From Pseudomonadota bacterium (GTDB lineage Bacteria; Pseudomonadota; Gammaproteobacteria; Burkholderiales; Burkholderiaceae_C), in contig JAIUPQ010000001.1 in assembly GCA_020161145.1 (NCBI GenBank), positions 124,001-188,000 on the forward strand: a stretch of DNA of 64,000 nt, read 5' to 3'. Shown here one piece after another: positions 25,564-34,019 of the stretch. The notes below the pieces were generated by a model. That model did no database searches. It saw only the letters and a program-made list of their open reading frames with translations, and was not told the origin of the DNA. Both the position numbers and the translations under genes were made by a program. Numbering within the stretch: position 1 is the first letter of the stretch; each line of letters begins with the position of its first letter.

Positions 25564-26649
25564 TCAGGCCCCCCCGCCCGCAGGCCTGGCGGGTGGCGCG
25601 CAGGCCAGCAGCGCGGCCGCGCGCTCGCCCGCCTCGGCGCTGGCCCAGGCCAGGGCGTGGCCGCCGCGCGCGTACTGCTTGTGCGCGGCCACGCAGGCCA
25701 GCAGCAGGTGCAGCGGGCCACCGGCCGCGCCCACGTCGCCCCAGCAGTCGGCGGGGGCGTGAAAGTCGCTGAGCGCCTCAAATTGCGCCTTGGTGCGCAG
25801 GGCGGTGAAGCCGAATTCGTCGGCGCGGTAGGGCTCGCCGTTCATGTCGCCGTAGAGGTCGCTGACCTGCACGCCCGCCGGCAGCGCGGTCAGCGCGGCG
25901 TGAAACGCCGCCGTCAAGCCCTCGCCAATGCAGACCGTCTCGGTCTTGATGCGCTTGGCTTCCAGCGCGCTGCCCACGGCCAGCACGGTGGCCAGCGGGG
26001 CGAGGCGCAGTTGCCGGGCCACGGTCTCGCGCACCAGCAGCAGCGCACCGGCCGCCTCGCCGGGGATGAAGCCCCAGGCGTTGTTCAGCGGGCCGGCGCC
26101 GTGGAGCTGGTCGCACGCCTCCAGCCATTCCAGCGTTTCGGGCTCCAGCCAGCTGTCCACGCCGGCCACCACGCAGCCGTCCAGCCCGCCCGCGCGCAGC
26201 TTGGCCAGCGCGGCGTGCAAGGCCATCAGGCCGCCAGCGTGGCCGTTTTCAAAGGTGGCGGCGCTGGCCAGGCGCTGGCCCGCGTGGCGCTTGACGCGCA
26301 CCAGCATCTGGCGCGCCAGGTCGGGCGGCAGACCGGGGCGTGCGCTGGGCAGGCCCAGCGCCAGCGCCCAGCGGCTGGCGTCCAGCGGCTGCTCGCCCAG
26401 CGCGGCCAGCGCCTCATCCAGCGCCGGCAGCAGCAAGGCCTCCAGGCGGTCCGCACCTTGCAAATCGATGGCCAGCCAGGGCGCGATGGCCGCACGCATG
26501 GGCTCGCCGGCGGTGTCGATCATGTAAGGGTGTTGCGTGAAGCCGCTGAGGCCGGCGCGCACGGCGGCGGCGCTGGCCCAACTGCTTCGGCCCACGGCGG
26601 TGCGGGCGCCCAGGCCCACGATGCAGACGGGCTCCAGTGCGCTGGCCAT
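25564..26649 (-). CDS. Ketosynthase/thiolase-fold protein of the effector module (likely pseudoenzyme)
   Basis: The 361-residue product has the thiolase fold of beta-ketoacyl synthases (VCIVGLGARTAVGRSSWASA at the start, GFIPGEAAGALLL near 193-205). At the place of the nucleophile motif (normally a Cys in TACSSG-like sequence) it has FENGHAGG (133-140), with no Cys. The two usual active-site His positions read DLYGDMNG (264-271) and WGDVGAAGG (303-311). All three catalytic residues therefore appear lost. Such proteins recur between DUF2169 and DUF4150 genes in T6SS modules; a role in effector folding or loading is likely but unproven. ATG 26649 overlaps the DUF2169 stop. Confidence 0.8.
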   Translation of the reverse strand: MASALEPVCIVGLGARTAVGRSSWASAAAVRAGLSGFTQHPYMIDTAGEPMRAAIAPWLAIDLQGADRLEALLLPALDEALAALGEQPLDASRWALALGLPSARPGLPPDLARQMLVRVKRHAGQRLASAATFENGHAGGLMALHAALAKLRAGGLDGCVVAGVDSWLEPETLEWLEACDQLHGAGPLNNAWGFIPGEAAGALLLVRETVARQLRLAPLATVLAVGSALEAKRIKTETVCIGEGLTAAFHAALTALPAGVQVSDLYGDMNGEPYRADEFGFTALRTKAQFEALSDFHAPADCWGDVGAAGGPLHLLLACVAAHKQYARGGHALAWASAEAGERAAALLACAPPARPAGGGA

Positions 26650-27701
26650 CAGGCGGGCTCCTCGGTGCGGGCGTCGGCGCGGGCCGCGTTCGTGCCCACG
26701 TCGGTCTTGAGCGTGACCACCGTGCGCTCCAGCTTGTGCGTCTTGAAGTGGCAGGGCAGGCGGCTGTGCCACACCAGCGAGACGCGCGGCAGGTCGGGCT
26801 CGAGGATGACGGTGTGCAGGTGGCGGTGGGTGTGCCGCTCGCGGCTGCCGTCGTAGAAGCGGGTCTCGAAGCCCAGGTGCAGGCGCGGCAGGGTGAAGCG
26901 CAGGTCTTGCCCCGGTGTGAGCTTGAGCAGCACCACGGGCTCGCCGCCCAACAGCCATTGCGGCGCCTGCTGGTCGGCCGGGGCGCACTGGAAGTGGCGG
27001 TCGTCCAGGTCCGCTGCCAGCAGCGGTGCGCGGGTCTGCATCCAGTGGTCGTCGTAGGTGCCGGCCAGCGCCGCGCGGGTCTGCCAGTGGCTGGCGATGG
27101 CGCCAAAGCCGGCCGGCTCGGGGCGGTCGCGCCAGGTGGTGATGGGGTGGGCGGGGTCTTCGAGGTTGGGCAGGGCCAGGCCCAGGGCGTGCGCGGCGGT
27201 GGTGGCAAAACCGGTGCCCACGGGATTGCGCCAGTCCCAGTCGGTCTCGGGCGTGGGGGACTGGGGATCGGTGCCACCAAAGGCGCGCTCCCAGACCAGC
27301 GGCATGCGCTCAAACGGCTGGGGCGCGCTGGCGCCCAGGCTGCCCCAACGGCGGTCGCCCACCACGCGCAGCACTTTTTGCACCGGCCCCACGCGAAAGC
27401 CGCAGTCCAGGTGGGTGACGGCCTTGCCGGGCGGTGCATGGGCGTGGCCCACCACGATGACGTCGGTGGTGGCCTTGGTCAGCACCAGGTCGGCGTCGTA
27501 TTTGATGCTGCTGTGGCCGGGCTCGCCGTGGTGCTCGGGCAGGCGCAGCACCGGGGGCTGCTCGGCGGCCACGCTGAGGTGGCCGTCCGGATGGATGTCG
27601 AAGCTGGCCTTGACGGCCACCAGCCAGATCTCGGTGCCGTCGCGGTCGCGCACCCAGCCGCGCTCGGCGGCAAACGGGGTGCGGTTGTCCACCTGCCACA
27701 T
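26649..27701 (-). CDS. DUF2169 family T6SS adaptor
   Basis: The 350-residue product starts MWQVDNRTPFAAERGWVRDR and has the family motifs WLVAVKASFDI, DADLVLTKATTDVIVVGHAH, PFERMPLVWERAFGGTDPQS and NPVGTGFATT. DUF2169 proteins are found next to DUF4150/PAAR-like effectors and are thought to help load them on VgrG. No signal peptide is seen. It is coupled to the downstream ketosynthase-like gene by a one-base overlap of start and stop. Confidence 0.85.
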   Translation of the reverse strand: MWQVDNRTPFAAERGWVRDRDGTEIWLVAVKASFDIHPDGHLSVAAEQPPVLRLPEHHGEPGHSSIKYDADLVLTKATTDVIVVGHAHAPPGKAVTHLDCGFRVGPVQKVLRVVGDRRWGSLGASAPQPFERMPLVWERAFGGTDPQSPTPETDWDWRNPVGTGFATTAAHALGLALPNLEDPAHPITTWRDRPEPAGFGAIASHWQTRAALAGTYDDHWMQTRAPLLAADLDDRHFQCAPADQQAPQWLLGGEPVVLLKLTPGQDLRFTLPRLHLGFETRFYDGSRERHTHRHLHTVILEPDLPRVSLVWHSRLPCHFKTHKLERTVVTLKTDVGTNAARADARTEEPA

Positions 27702-27711
27702 GGCCGCACCG

Positions 27712-28218
27712 TCAGTTGATGTCGATGGCGGCGCCCTTGATCTTGTTGTAGCCGCTGGCGCGGCTCAAGATGTAGCTGCCTTTGATGAGGACTTTGCCGG
27801 CGCGGGTCAGCGTGATGCTGGCGTCGCCGCAGCGCAGCACGATTTCGCGGTCGGCCTCGATGACGTGCCGGGCTTCATCGGCCTGCACGCGCACGGGCGG
27901 GCGGCCCGGCGCCGGGTGCAGCGGGTGGGGCTCCAGCACACCGGTGATGACGGCCACGTCGCCGGCCCAGACCAGCAGCACCTCGCGCCCCACCTGCTCG
28001 CGGCGCAGCGCCACCGTGCTGCGCGCGGCCAGCACCTGGTGCGGGTGCGGCGCCAGGCCGGTGACCAGCGGCTGCTCCAGCAGGTCGAACCCGTGCAGCC
28101 GGGCCAGGACGGCCGTGGCGGCCGGCGCGGGCGGCGCCAGCGTGGCCGGGCCGTGCAGCAGGGCGTGGCCGCTGGTGGCAGGGCCGGGCAGGGGCTGGAA
28201 GGGGTCGCGCGCGGTCAT
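27712..28218 (-). CDS. DUF6484-like VgrG-associated protein
   Basis: The 168-residue product has a Pro/Ala-rich N-terminus, an OB-like middle (REQVGREVLLVWAGDVAVIT) and a C-terminus like the gp5/VgrG beta-helix end (DASITLTRAGKVLIKGSYIL). It resembles the DUF6484 proteins encoded next to vgrG. It lies 13 bases after the vgrG stop and 10 bases before DUF2169. It may extend or stabilise the VgrG spike for the DUF4150 cap; this is inference. Confidence 0.7.
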   Translation of the reverse strand: MTARDPFQPLPGPATSGHALLHGPATLAPPAPAATAVLARLHGFDLLEQPLVTGLAPHPHQVLAARSTVALRREQVGREVLLVWAGDVAVITGVLEPHPLHPAPGRPPVRVQADEARHVIEADREIVLRCGDASITLTRAGKVLIKGSYILSRASGYNKIKGAAIDIN

Positions 28219-28231
28219 GGGGGGCCTCTTC

Positions 28232-30442
28232 TTAGTTGATGCCGGTCTTGGCGCCCTTGATCACCACGTCGCTCGAGGCCTTGACGTTGATCTTGCCCGA
28301 GCCCTTGAGCGCGATGTCCTTGCCGTCCAGGACGATGGTGCCGTCGCTTTTCATCGTGAGGCTGGCGCTGCCGGTCTTGAGGGTGATGCTGTCGCCGGCC
28401 TCGATGGTCAAGGCCTTGCCCACGTTCAGCGTGTCACTGCCGCCCACCTGGGCGCTTCGGTCGGAGCCCACATCCCACGACTGGTTGGCCCCCACGCTGG
28501 TGGATTGGCTGGCGCCCACCGCCACCACCTGGGCGGCGCCGATGGCCACCTCTTGTGCGGCGCCGATGGCGATGGTCTCGTTGACGCCCACGGTGTGCGT
28601 GCGCTGCAAGGCCACGGTGGCCGTCTCGCTCGCGCCCACGGTGATGCTGCGGTTGGCGCCGATGGTGATGCTCTCGTTGGCGCCCACGGTCTCGGTGCGG
28701 TTGGCACCGATGGTGATGGACTCGTTGCTGCCCACGGTCTCGGTGCGGTTGACGCCAATGGAGATGGACTCGTTGTTGCCCACGCTCTCGGTGCGATCCA
28801 CACCAATGGTGATGGTCTCGTTGTTGTCCACCGTCTCGGTGCGGTCGTGCTTGACGTGGGTGGTCTCGTCATGATCCACGGTCTTGCTGCGGTCGTGGCC
28901 CACCCAGTGGGACTCGTCGTTCTCGACCTCGATGCGCTGGTCTTTCTCGGCGTGCAGCCACAGCTCCTCGGCGCCCTGCTTGTCTTCAAAGCGCAGCGCA
29001 TTGGCGTTGCCGTAGGCGCCGCCCTTGCTGGAGCGGGTGAGGATGCCGCTTTGCGTGGCATTGGCCGGCAAGTCCCAGGGCGGCATCTGCTCGGCGTTGT
29101 AGACGCGGCCGGTGATCAGCGGCTGATCCGGGTCGCCTTCCAGAAAGCTGACCACCACCTCCTGGCCTATGCGCGGGATGTCGATGGCGCCGTAGTTCTT
29201 GCCCGCCCAGGGCTGCGAGACCCGCACCCAGCACGAGGACTTGTCGTCGCGCTGGCCCAGCCGGTCCCAGTGGAACTGCACCTTCACGCGGCCGTATTTG
29301 TCGGTGAACAGCTCGTCGCCGGCGGGGCCGGTGACCACGGCCGTCTGCGGCCCGTGCACGCAGGGCTTGGCCGTGGCGCGCGGCGGGCGGAACTGCTGCC
29401 CGGCCGGTATGGCCTCGAACTGGGCGGCAAAACCCGCCCCGGCCGCGCCGCCGTCGAACACCGCCACCTGGGCCTGGATCTGCACCCGCGTCAGCAGGTA
29501 GCTGGCGTTCTGGTCGTCGCGCGGGTGGCCCGTGAGCGTGAAGGTGCGGCCGGCCTCCAGATGCATGACGTTGCTCTGGCCGCCGTGGCGCAGGTGGCGC
29601 GTCTGGGCGGCGTCCAGCCAGTCGTCGGCCAGTTGCTGGCCGTCGGCTTTTTGCAGGTAGTCGCCCTGCATGTCGAAGCGCTCGGCGCCCGCCTGCGGGT
29701 GCGAGCGGCTGACCTGCGCCGTCACCCGCAGCGAGGCCGAGGGGCGCTCGAAGTCGTAGCTGGTCAGCGCCACCTGCTCGGTCTGGATGTGGGCGTCGTG
29801 CCGCCAGGCCGAGACGTATTGCTGGCCCGGCGCCGCCGTGGCGGTGTCCTCGATGTGGCGCACCTCGGACTCGCCCGCCACCGGGTCGTGGGCGCTGTGG
29901 TCGTCCACCAGCGTCAGCGTGTGCCGCCCGTCCTCATGCGCCGTGTACCAGTAGATGCCCTCCAGTTCCAGCAGCCGGCTGATGAAGTCGAAATCCGTCT
30001 CGCGGTACTGCACGCAATACGTGCGCTTGCGGTAGCTGCGCATCAGCTTGAGGCTGAGCTGGGCCACGCCGGCGTGGTCGTCACAGACCTTGCGCACGAT
30101 CTCGGGCACGGTCATGTCCTGAAAGATGCGGCTGTCCGCCGTGCGGGTCATGAACCACGGCCAGGGCCGCACCTCGGCGTGGTAGGCATGAAAGCGCCCG
30201 CGCGCCGCGCCATGGCCAAAGCGCGTCACGTGGCCGTGAAACCAGCGCTTGAGCCCTTCGCCGTCCTCCAGGCACACGCCCACGGGCTGGCCCAGCAAGT
30301 CGCCGGCCGCCACGTCCAGCCGGGGGCTGAGCAGGTCCAGGTGGATGCGGCCCAGCCGGCTCAGGCCCTCGTCCACCGTCAGCGCCTCGATGAACAGCTC
30401 ATCGGGCGGCAACGCAGAGGCGAGGGTCAGCGCGGCAGGCAT
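28232..30442 (-). CDS. vgrG: T6SS spike protein VgrG (TssI)
   Basis: VgrG forms the trimeric tip of the Hcp tube. The 736-residue product has the gp27-like base (about 1-370: YCVQYRETDFDFISRLLELE, then GIYWYTAH), the gp5 OB region (GDELFTDKYGRVKVQFHWDR, then WVRVSQPWAGKNYGAIDIPR), and IGQEVVVSFLEGDPDQPLIT. A long beta-helix follows from about 500. The beta-helix includes a run of near-identical 14-15-residue repeats around NESITIGANRTETVG. There is no extra C-terminal toxin domain; the cargo is instead encoded by the next genes. It heads the minus-strand effector module. Confidence 0.95.
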   Translation of the reverse strand: MPAALTLASALPPDELFIEALTVDEGLSRLGRIHLDLLSPRLDVAAGDLLGQPVGVCLEDGEGLKRWFHGHVTRFGHGAARGRFHAYHAEVRPWPWFMTRTADSRIFQDMTVPEIVRKVCDDHAGVAQLSLKLMRSYRKRTYCVQYRETDFDFISRLLELEGIYWYTAHEDGRHTLTLVDDHSAHDPVAGESEVRHIEDTATAAPGQQYVSAWRHDAHIQTEQVALTSYDFERPSASLRVTAQVSRSHPQAGAERFDMQGDYLQKADGQQLADDWLDAAQTRHLRHGGQSNVMHLEAGRTFTLTGHPRDDQNASYLLTRVQIQAQVAVFDGGAAGAGFAAQFEAIPAGQQFRPPRATAKPCVHGPQTAVVTGPAGDELFTDKYGRVKVQFHWDRLGQRDDKSSCWVRVSQPWAGKNYGAIDIPRIGQEVVVSFLEGDPDQPLITGRVYNAEQMPPWDLPANATQSGILTRSSKGGAYGNANALRFEDKQGAEELWLHAEKDQRIEVENDESHWVGHDRSKTVDHDETTHVKHDRTETVDNNETITIGVDRTESVGNNESISIGVNRTETVGSNESITIGANRTETVGANESITIGANRSITVGASETATVALQRTHTVGVNETIAIGAAQEVAIGAAQVVAVGASQSTSVGANQSWDVGSDRSAQVGGSDTLNVGKALTIEAGDSITLKTGSASLTMKSDGTIVLDGKDIALKGSGKINVKASSDVVIKGAKTGIN
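28500..28890 (-). repeat. Internal repeats encoding the VgrG beta-helix
   Basis: About eight to ten units of roughly 42-45 bp encode variants of NESITIGANRTETVG (for example NNETITIGVDRTESVG and SNESITIGANRTETVG). The DNA units are close enough to allow slippage or recombination, so the needle length may vary between strains. They are protein-coding repeats, not a CRISPR or tandem non-coding array. Confidence 0.75.
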
Positions 30443-30487
30443 GGTGGCAGTGGAACCCAGTGGCAGGCGGGGGCAAAGCGACCAAAG

Positions 30488-31828
30488 TCATCCGGCGCGG
30501 CGCCATGGCGGCTGCCGGTGCTGCGCCCCCACCAGCCAACCCGCCACCGGCTTGCCGCCCTCTTGCCGCAGCACCACCGCCTCGCGCGCCAGCGGGGCCA
30601 GGCCGGCCGCCGCCAGGGCCGCCTCGATGTGGCGGGCGTGGTGGGCGTAGCGGCCGTGGGGCTGCAACTGGTGGGGCAGGGGGTCGTCGTCGCCCAGCGC
30701 CTCCACCGTGAAGACCAGCGTGCCGCCGGGCGCCAGCGCGCCCGCGGCCGCCGCCAGCACGGCGTGCAGGTCACCGAAATAGCACAGCGTGTCGGCCGAG
30801 ACCATGAGCTGCCACGGGTTGGGCGCGGCACCCAGAAACGCCGTCAGCTCGGCCTTGTGCAGCTCGTCATAGACGCCTTTGGCGCGGGCCACGCCCAGCA
30901 TGTTGCGCGACAGATCCACCCCCGCCAGATGCCGGGCCCAGGGCGCCAGCAAGGGGCCGCACAGGCCTGTGCCCACGCCCGCGTCCAGCACCGTGAACTG
31001 GCGGGCCGGCGGCGGCAGCAGCCGCGCCAGCAGCCCGGCGCACAGCTGCGGCGCCTGGTAGCCCAGGCGCTCGCCCAGCACCTGCTCGAAGCTGGCGGCA
31101 AAGCCGTCGAAGGTCTGCTCCACAAAATCATCGTCGGCCCGCGCCGGCACCGCCTGGCCCGTGCAGGCCGCCAGCAGGTGGCGCGCCTGCGGGTTGGTGG
31201 GCTCCAGCTCCAGCCACTGGCGGTAGACCTCGGCCGCGTCCGCAATGCGGCCCAGCGTGTAGTAGGTGGTGCCCAGCAGCTTGCGCGCGTGGCGGTGGCT
31301 GGGCATCAGCTCCAGCGCGCGCAGGTAGCAGCGGATGGCGCCCTCGCGCTCGCCCAGCTTGGCGTAGAGCAGGCCCAGGTTGTTGATGGCGCTGATGTGG
31401 TGTGGGTTCAGTTCGATGGCGCGCACCAGCGCCGCCTGGGCCTCGGCGGGCCGCTCCAGTGCCTTGTACAGCGCGCCCAGGTTGCTGTGCGCGTCGGCGT
31501 CGGTGGGCGCCAGTGCAATGGCCCGCTCATAGGCCACCGCCGCCGCGTCCAGCGCGCCGCGCTGCATCTGTACGTTGCCCAGGTTGTTGTGAAAGCCGGC
31601 GAAGCCCGGCTGCGCGGCCACGGCCTGCTCGATCAGCGCCACGCCCTCGTCGCTGCGGCCCATCTGGTGGCGGGCCATGCCCAGCAGGTTCAGCGCGTCC
31701 GGGTGGCCCGGCGCGGCGGCCAGGATGCGCTCGTAGAGCTGGGCGGCGCCTTCGATCTGATCCTCACGGTGCATGGCCATGGCCATGCGCAGGGCGTCAT
31801 CCAGGCTGAGGTCGGTGAGGGTGTCCAT
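30488..31828 (-). CDS. TPR-repeat SAM-dependent methyltransferase
   Basis: The 446-residue product has about six tetratricopeptide repeats in residues 10-215 (AAPGHPDALNLLGMARHQMG, AIALAPTDADAHSNLGALYK, AIELNPHHISAINNLGLLYA). A class I methyltransferase domain follows, with the SAM-binding motif TVLDAGVGTGLCGPLL and the motif ELMVSADTLCYFG-like segment LMVSADTLCYFGDL. Similar TPR-methyltransferases act on proteins or small molecules, but the substrate here is unknown. It lies 45 bases upstream of vgrG on the same strand and may be co-transcribed with it. Confidence 0.8.
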   Translation of the reverse strand: MDTLTDLSLDDALRMAMAMHREDQIEGAAQLYERILAAAPGHPDALNLLGMARHQMGRSDEGVALIEQAVAAQPGFAGFHNNLGNVQMQRGALDAAAVAYERAIALAPTDADAHSNLGALYKALERPAEAQAALVRAIELNPHHISAINNLGLLYAKLGEREGAIRCYLRALELMPSHRHARKLLGTTYYTLGRIADAAEVYRQWLELEPTNPQARHLLAACTGQAVPARADDDFVEQTFDGFAASFEQVLGERLGYQAPQLCAGLLARLLPPPARQFTVLDAGVGTGLCGPLLAPWARHLAGVDLSRNMLGVARAKGVYDELHKAELTAFLGAAPNPWQLMVSADTLCYFGDLHAVLAAAAGALAPGGTLVFTVEALGDDDPLPHQLQPHGRYAHHARHIEAALAAAGLAPLAREAVVLRQEGGKPVAGWLVGAQHRQPPWRRAG

Positions 31829-31918
31829 GGCGAGCCGCCAGGGTATGCCGGGTGGGCGGCGGGAGGCAGGTGTCGTTGGTCACCTGGGGTGGCAAGCGGT
31901 CAACTGCCGGACTCAGGG

Positions 31919-32155
31919 TCACTCATCCTCCAGCGCCCGTACGTCCTCCACAGACACCGGGCTGGGTGAGCGAATCGCCGGCAAGCCGGTGCGCGAGTCC
32001 ATCTTCAGCTTGCTGCCGGTGATCCCGGTGGCCGATGCGGGCTCGTTGTTGAGCCTCAACTCGGCCCCCGTCTGGTTCATGCTCTTACGGGCATGGGCAG
32101 CGATGGGCGATATGGCGTGGTGGAGGTCGGCAGGAAGGTCGATGGTGATGCGCAT
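31919..32155 (-). CDS. Orphan ribbon-helix-helix-type antitoxin (VapB-like)
   Basis: A 78-residue product starting MRITIDLPADLHHAISPIAA and ending TGLPAIRSPSPVSVEDVRAL followed by EDE. Start and C-terminus match VapB-type antitoxins, which begin with an RHH DNA-binding strand and end in a toxin-binding segment like PV(T/S)xEDVxxLEDE. The 90 bases downstream do not encode a PIN-domain VapC toxin on either side, so it appears orphaned, perhaps by loss next to the mobile elements. Confidence 0.55.
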   Translation of the reverse strand: MRITIDLPADLHHAISPIAAHARKSMNQTGAELRLNNEPASATGITGSKLKMDSRTGLPAIRSPSPVSVEDVRALEDE

Positions 32156-32167
32156 GATGGCGTCACT

Positions 32168-32413
32168 CTATCGTGGCCATGACGCTTGCTGCGGGCGCCC
32201 TGAACGCAAGGACGCGGTTAGGTTGATGCCCATGAGAGCCGCGTAGACATCGCCAGCGGATGCCGCAAGCCGATCATCTGGCCAAGGCAGGCGCGCAAAA
32301 ATTCGGGAGTGGACATGCGGCAAATCCCTCAGAAATCGAATATATTTGATATTGATTTCACGAAATACATCCAGCAAATCACGCCTGAAATTAAGCATTG
32401 ATGCGGGTCGCAA
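32168..32413 (-). CDS. Small hypothetical ORF of the accessory patch
   Basis: Not recognised. The 81-residue frame starts MRPASMLNFRRDLLDVFREI and lies 12 bases upstream of the antitoxin-like gene on the same strand. Codon use and base composition are less GC-rich than in the T6SS core. No clear ribosome-binding site or domain is seen, so it may be a remnant or non-coding. Confidence 0.25.
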   Translation of the reverse strand: MRPASMLNFRRDLLDVFREINIKYIRFLRDLPHVHSRIFARLPWPDDRLAASAGDVYAALMGINLTASLRSGRPQQASWPR

Positions 32414-32592
32414 GAAAATTGCAGGGGTGACTGATCTAATGGCATTTGATTAGGCCGCCTTTTGGTAAATGCTGCGAAATCTTTGGTGCAAGGAATAATC
32501 TAGTGACTTATGGGCGCCCGTGAGCCAAGTCCAGGATTTGTCCTGTTTTGTTGGCGGAAATTCACCGCTTTTGAAAAGTTGCAGCCCCAAGC
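32414..32592. other. AT-richer gap left of the IS4-family element
   Basis: No gene is seen in these 179 bases. Composition is markedly less GC-rich than the flanking T6SS genes (for example GGCATTTGATTAGGCC near 32440). It is probably part of the acquired patch that also holds the Fic-like and caspase-like genes. Confidence 0.4.
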
Positions 32593-32621
32593 GGTGCCAA
32601 TGCTGCGAACTTTAGCCAATC

Positions 32622-33863
32622 TCACCCCTTGTACGCCAGATGAGGATGGGGTTTGACACGATGGCTGAGACGAGGGGCGGATCGGTCTGGGGGGCGGCGG
32701 CGAGCGGACCGAGCCACAAGGGCCAAGGCCTGCTTGATCAGAGCCAGGACGTTGTCCGTGGCCATCAACACCCGGGGCAGCCAGCGCGGCAGCAATTGAG
32801 CCGCGTAGGCGCGCTGGCAGAGCCTGAGTGGCGGAGTCGGCTTATCCGGCGCAGGCTGGGCGACCGCACACAGCAGCGCCGCGAGGTTGTCGGCCAACGT
32901 CTTGGCCGCCACATCCACCAGCAGCGCCTGCTGGCTCAGCCCCGAGACGGCCTCGATGTGCAGCCGATGCTTGAGCCGCTTGAACGCCTCCTCGATGCGC
33001 CAGCGCCTGTGGTACAGATCGCCAAACGCGGCGGCCGGCGCCTGCGTGGGCAGGAGGTTGGTCATCAACACACGCACCTGACCATTGGGCGCGACATGGC
33101 GCACCAGGCGCACCCCAGGTGCCTGGGCCGAGCAGCCCCAATCCCGCACATCCTGCGCCTTGGGCGGCGACAGCTGCACCTGCGCCTCGGGCGCATCGCC
33201 GCGCATGAACGCGTGCAGCGCGGCCCAGGTGCTGGCCGTGGTGTCGCAGCACATCACGAAACGCACGCCGCGCGTGGTCAGCAGATGCACCAGCCAAGCC
33301 GCCGGATAGCCGCGATCCAGCAGCGGCACGTCATCAGGCCCCAGCTTGTCCAGCGCCTCGGCCAGCATCGCCCGCTCGGACTCGGCCGCCGCATGCACCG
33401 CCGCGTGCAGCGTCGACTCCGCGCCCGGCAGGTACAGCGCAAACTGCCGCTGATCGGCCTGGGCCAGGCCGCGCGTGCGCCGGCACGCCCGAATGGCCGG
33501 TCGCAACACCGAGGCATCGCCTGCGACCAGGCGCAAGCCCTGCCAGCGTGGCACCAGCCCAGCCCCATCGGCACGGGCCGACAACTCGTCATTGAGTCGC
33601 GCCAATGCCGGTGCTTGCAGGTGCGAGCGGGCCTTGGCAAAGGCGCGATCCGAGACGCCCCGCCTCAGGCCTGCCTCACCGCTGAGCGCGCCGTAGAACG
33701 CATCGAGCATGATCTGCTGCGAGCAGGCCTTGGCGCTCAGCAAGGCCGCCACCAGGGCCGCCAGCGGCAAACTGCGCCGGCGTGTGAAGGCGGTGGGGAA
33801 ATCGGGATGGCGCGCACGCTGCGCGAAGGTGTCCGATGCGAGGGTGGCGGACAGATCCAGCAA
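32622..33863 (-). CDS. IS4-family transposase
   Basis: The 413-residue product is full length. DDE residues are seen in VAGDASVLRP, VPLLDRGYPAAWLV and the YHRRWRIEEAFKRLK segment. The last one fits the IS4 signature Y-(2)-R-(3)-E-(6)-K exactly. The N-terminus contains a DUF4372-like helical region. The frame is intact, so the element may still be mobile. Confidence 0.9.
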   Translation of the reverse strand: MLDLSATLASDTFAQRARHPDFPTAFTRRRSLPLAALVAALLSAKACSQQIMLDAFYGALSGEAGLRRGVSDRAFAKARSHLQAPALARLNDELSARADGAGLVPRWQGLRLVAGDASVLRPAIRACRRTRGLAQADQRQFALYLPGAESTLHAAVHAAAESERAMLAEALDKLGPDDVPLLDRGYPAAWLVHLLTTRGVRFVMCCDTTASTWAALHAFMRGDAPEAQVQLSPPKAQDVRDWGCSAQAPGVRLVRHVAPNGQVRVLMTNLLPTQAPAAAFGDLYHRRWRIEEAFKRLKHRLHIEAVSGLSQQALLVDVAAKTLADNLAALLCAVAQPAPDKPTPPLRLCQRAYAAQLLPRWLPRVLMATDNVLALIKQALALVARSARRRPPDRSAPRLSHRVKPHPHLAYKG

Positions 33864-33888
33864 ATACGACTGGATAAATTCACAGTAT

Positions 33889-33914
33889 TGAGTTCATGGC
33901 CCTTAATGAACTCA
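33889..33914. repeat. 9-bp inverted repeat upstream of the IS4 transposase
   Basis: TGAGTTCAT at 33889-33897 and ATGAACTCA at 33906-33914 with an 8-base spacer. It lies 26 bases before the transposase start, where a promoter should be, and could be an operator or an mRNA hairpin that limits transposase expression. Confidence 0.5.
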
Positions 33915-34019
33915 GAAAATCCAATGATATAAATAACTTACGGCAGATGCAAGCTTAAGTTCGGAGCATTGCCTAGCGCATGACCCCTCGCGCAACCTCG
34001 GAACCAGATAAGCGGCCGA

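Larger units (their letters stand above)
32593..33976 (-). mobile_element. IS4-family insertion sequence, about 1.38 kb
   Basis: Imperfect terminal inverted repeats flank the transposase: the left end reads GGTGCCAATGCTGCGAACTT (from 32593). The right end read inward is CTAGGCAATGCTCCGAACTT (from 33976). They share the core CAATGCTNCGAACTT. Length fits the family. A clear target duplication is not seen, so the exact ends may be off by a few bases. A 9-bp inverted repeat (TGAGTTCAT / ATGAACTCA, 33889-33914) lies upstream of the transposase start, inside the element. Confidence 0.65.

Noticed and set aside
25564-26649. A fatty-acid or polyketide synthesis gene
   Set aside because: Although it has the ketosynthase fold, the catalytic Cys and both His are absent and all neighbours are T6SS effector-module genes.
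28500-28890. CRISPR-like array
   Set aside because: The repeats are direct, have no unrelated spacers, stay in frame and encode the VgrG beta-helix.
27782-31969. A 1395-codon open frame on the plus strand opposite vgrG and the methyltransferase
   Set aside because: Same reason: the minus strand holds clear VgrG, DUF6484-like and TPR-methyltransferase genes; the plus-strand product has no recognisable sequence.
33977-34019. A further small gene between the IS4-family element and the Fic-like gene
   Set aside because: Only 43 bases lie between the IS end and the Fic-like stop; no coding frame or RNA structure is seen.
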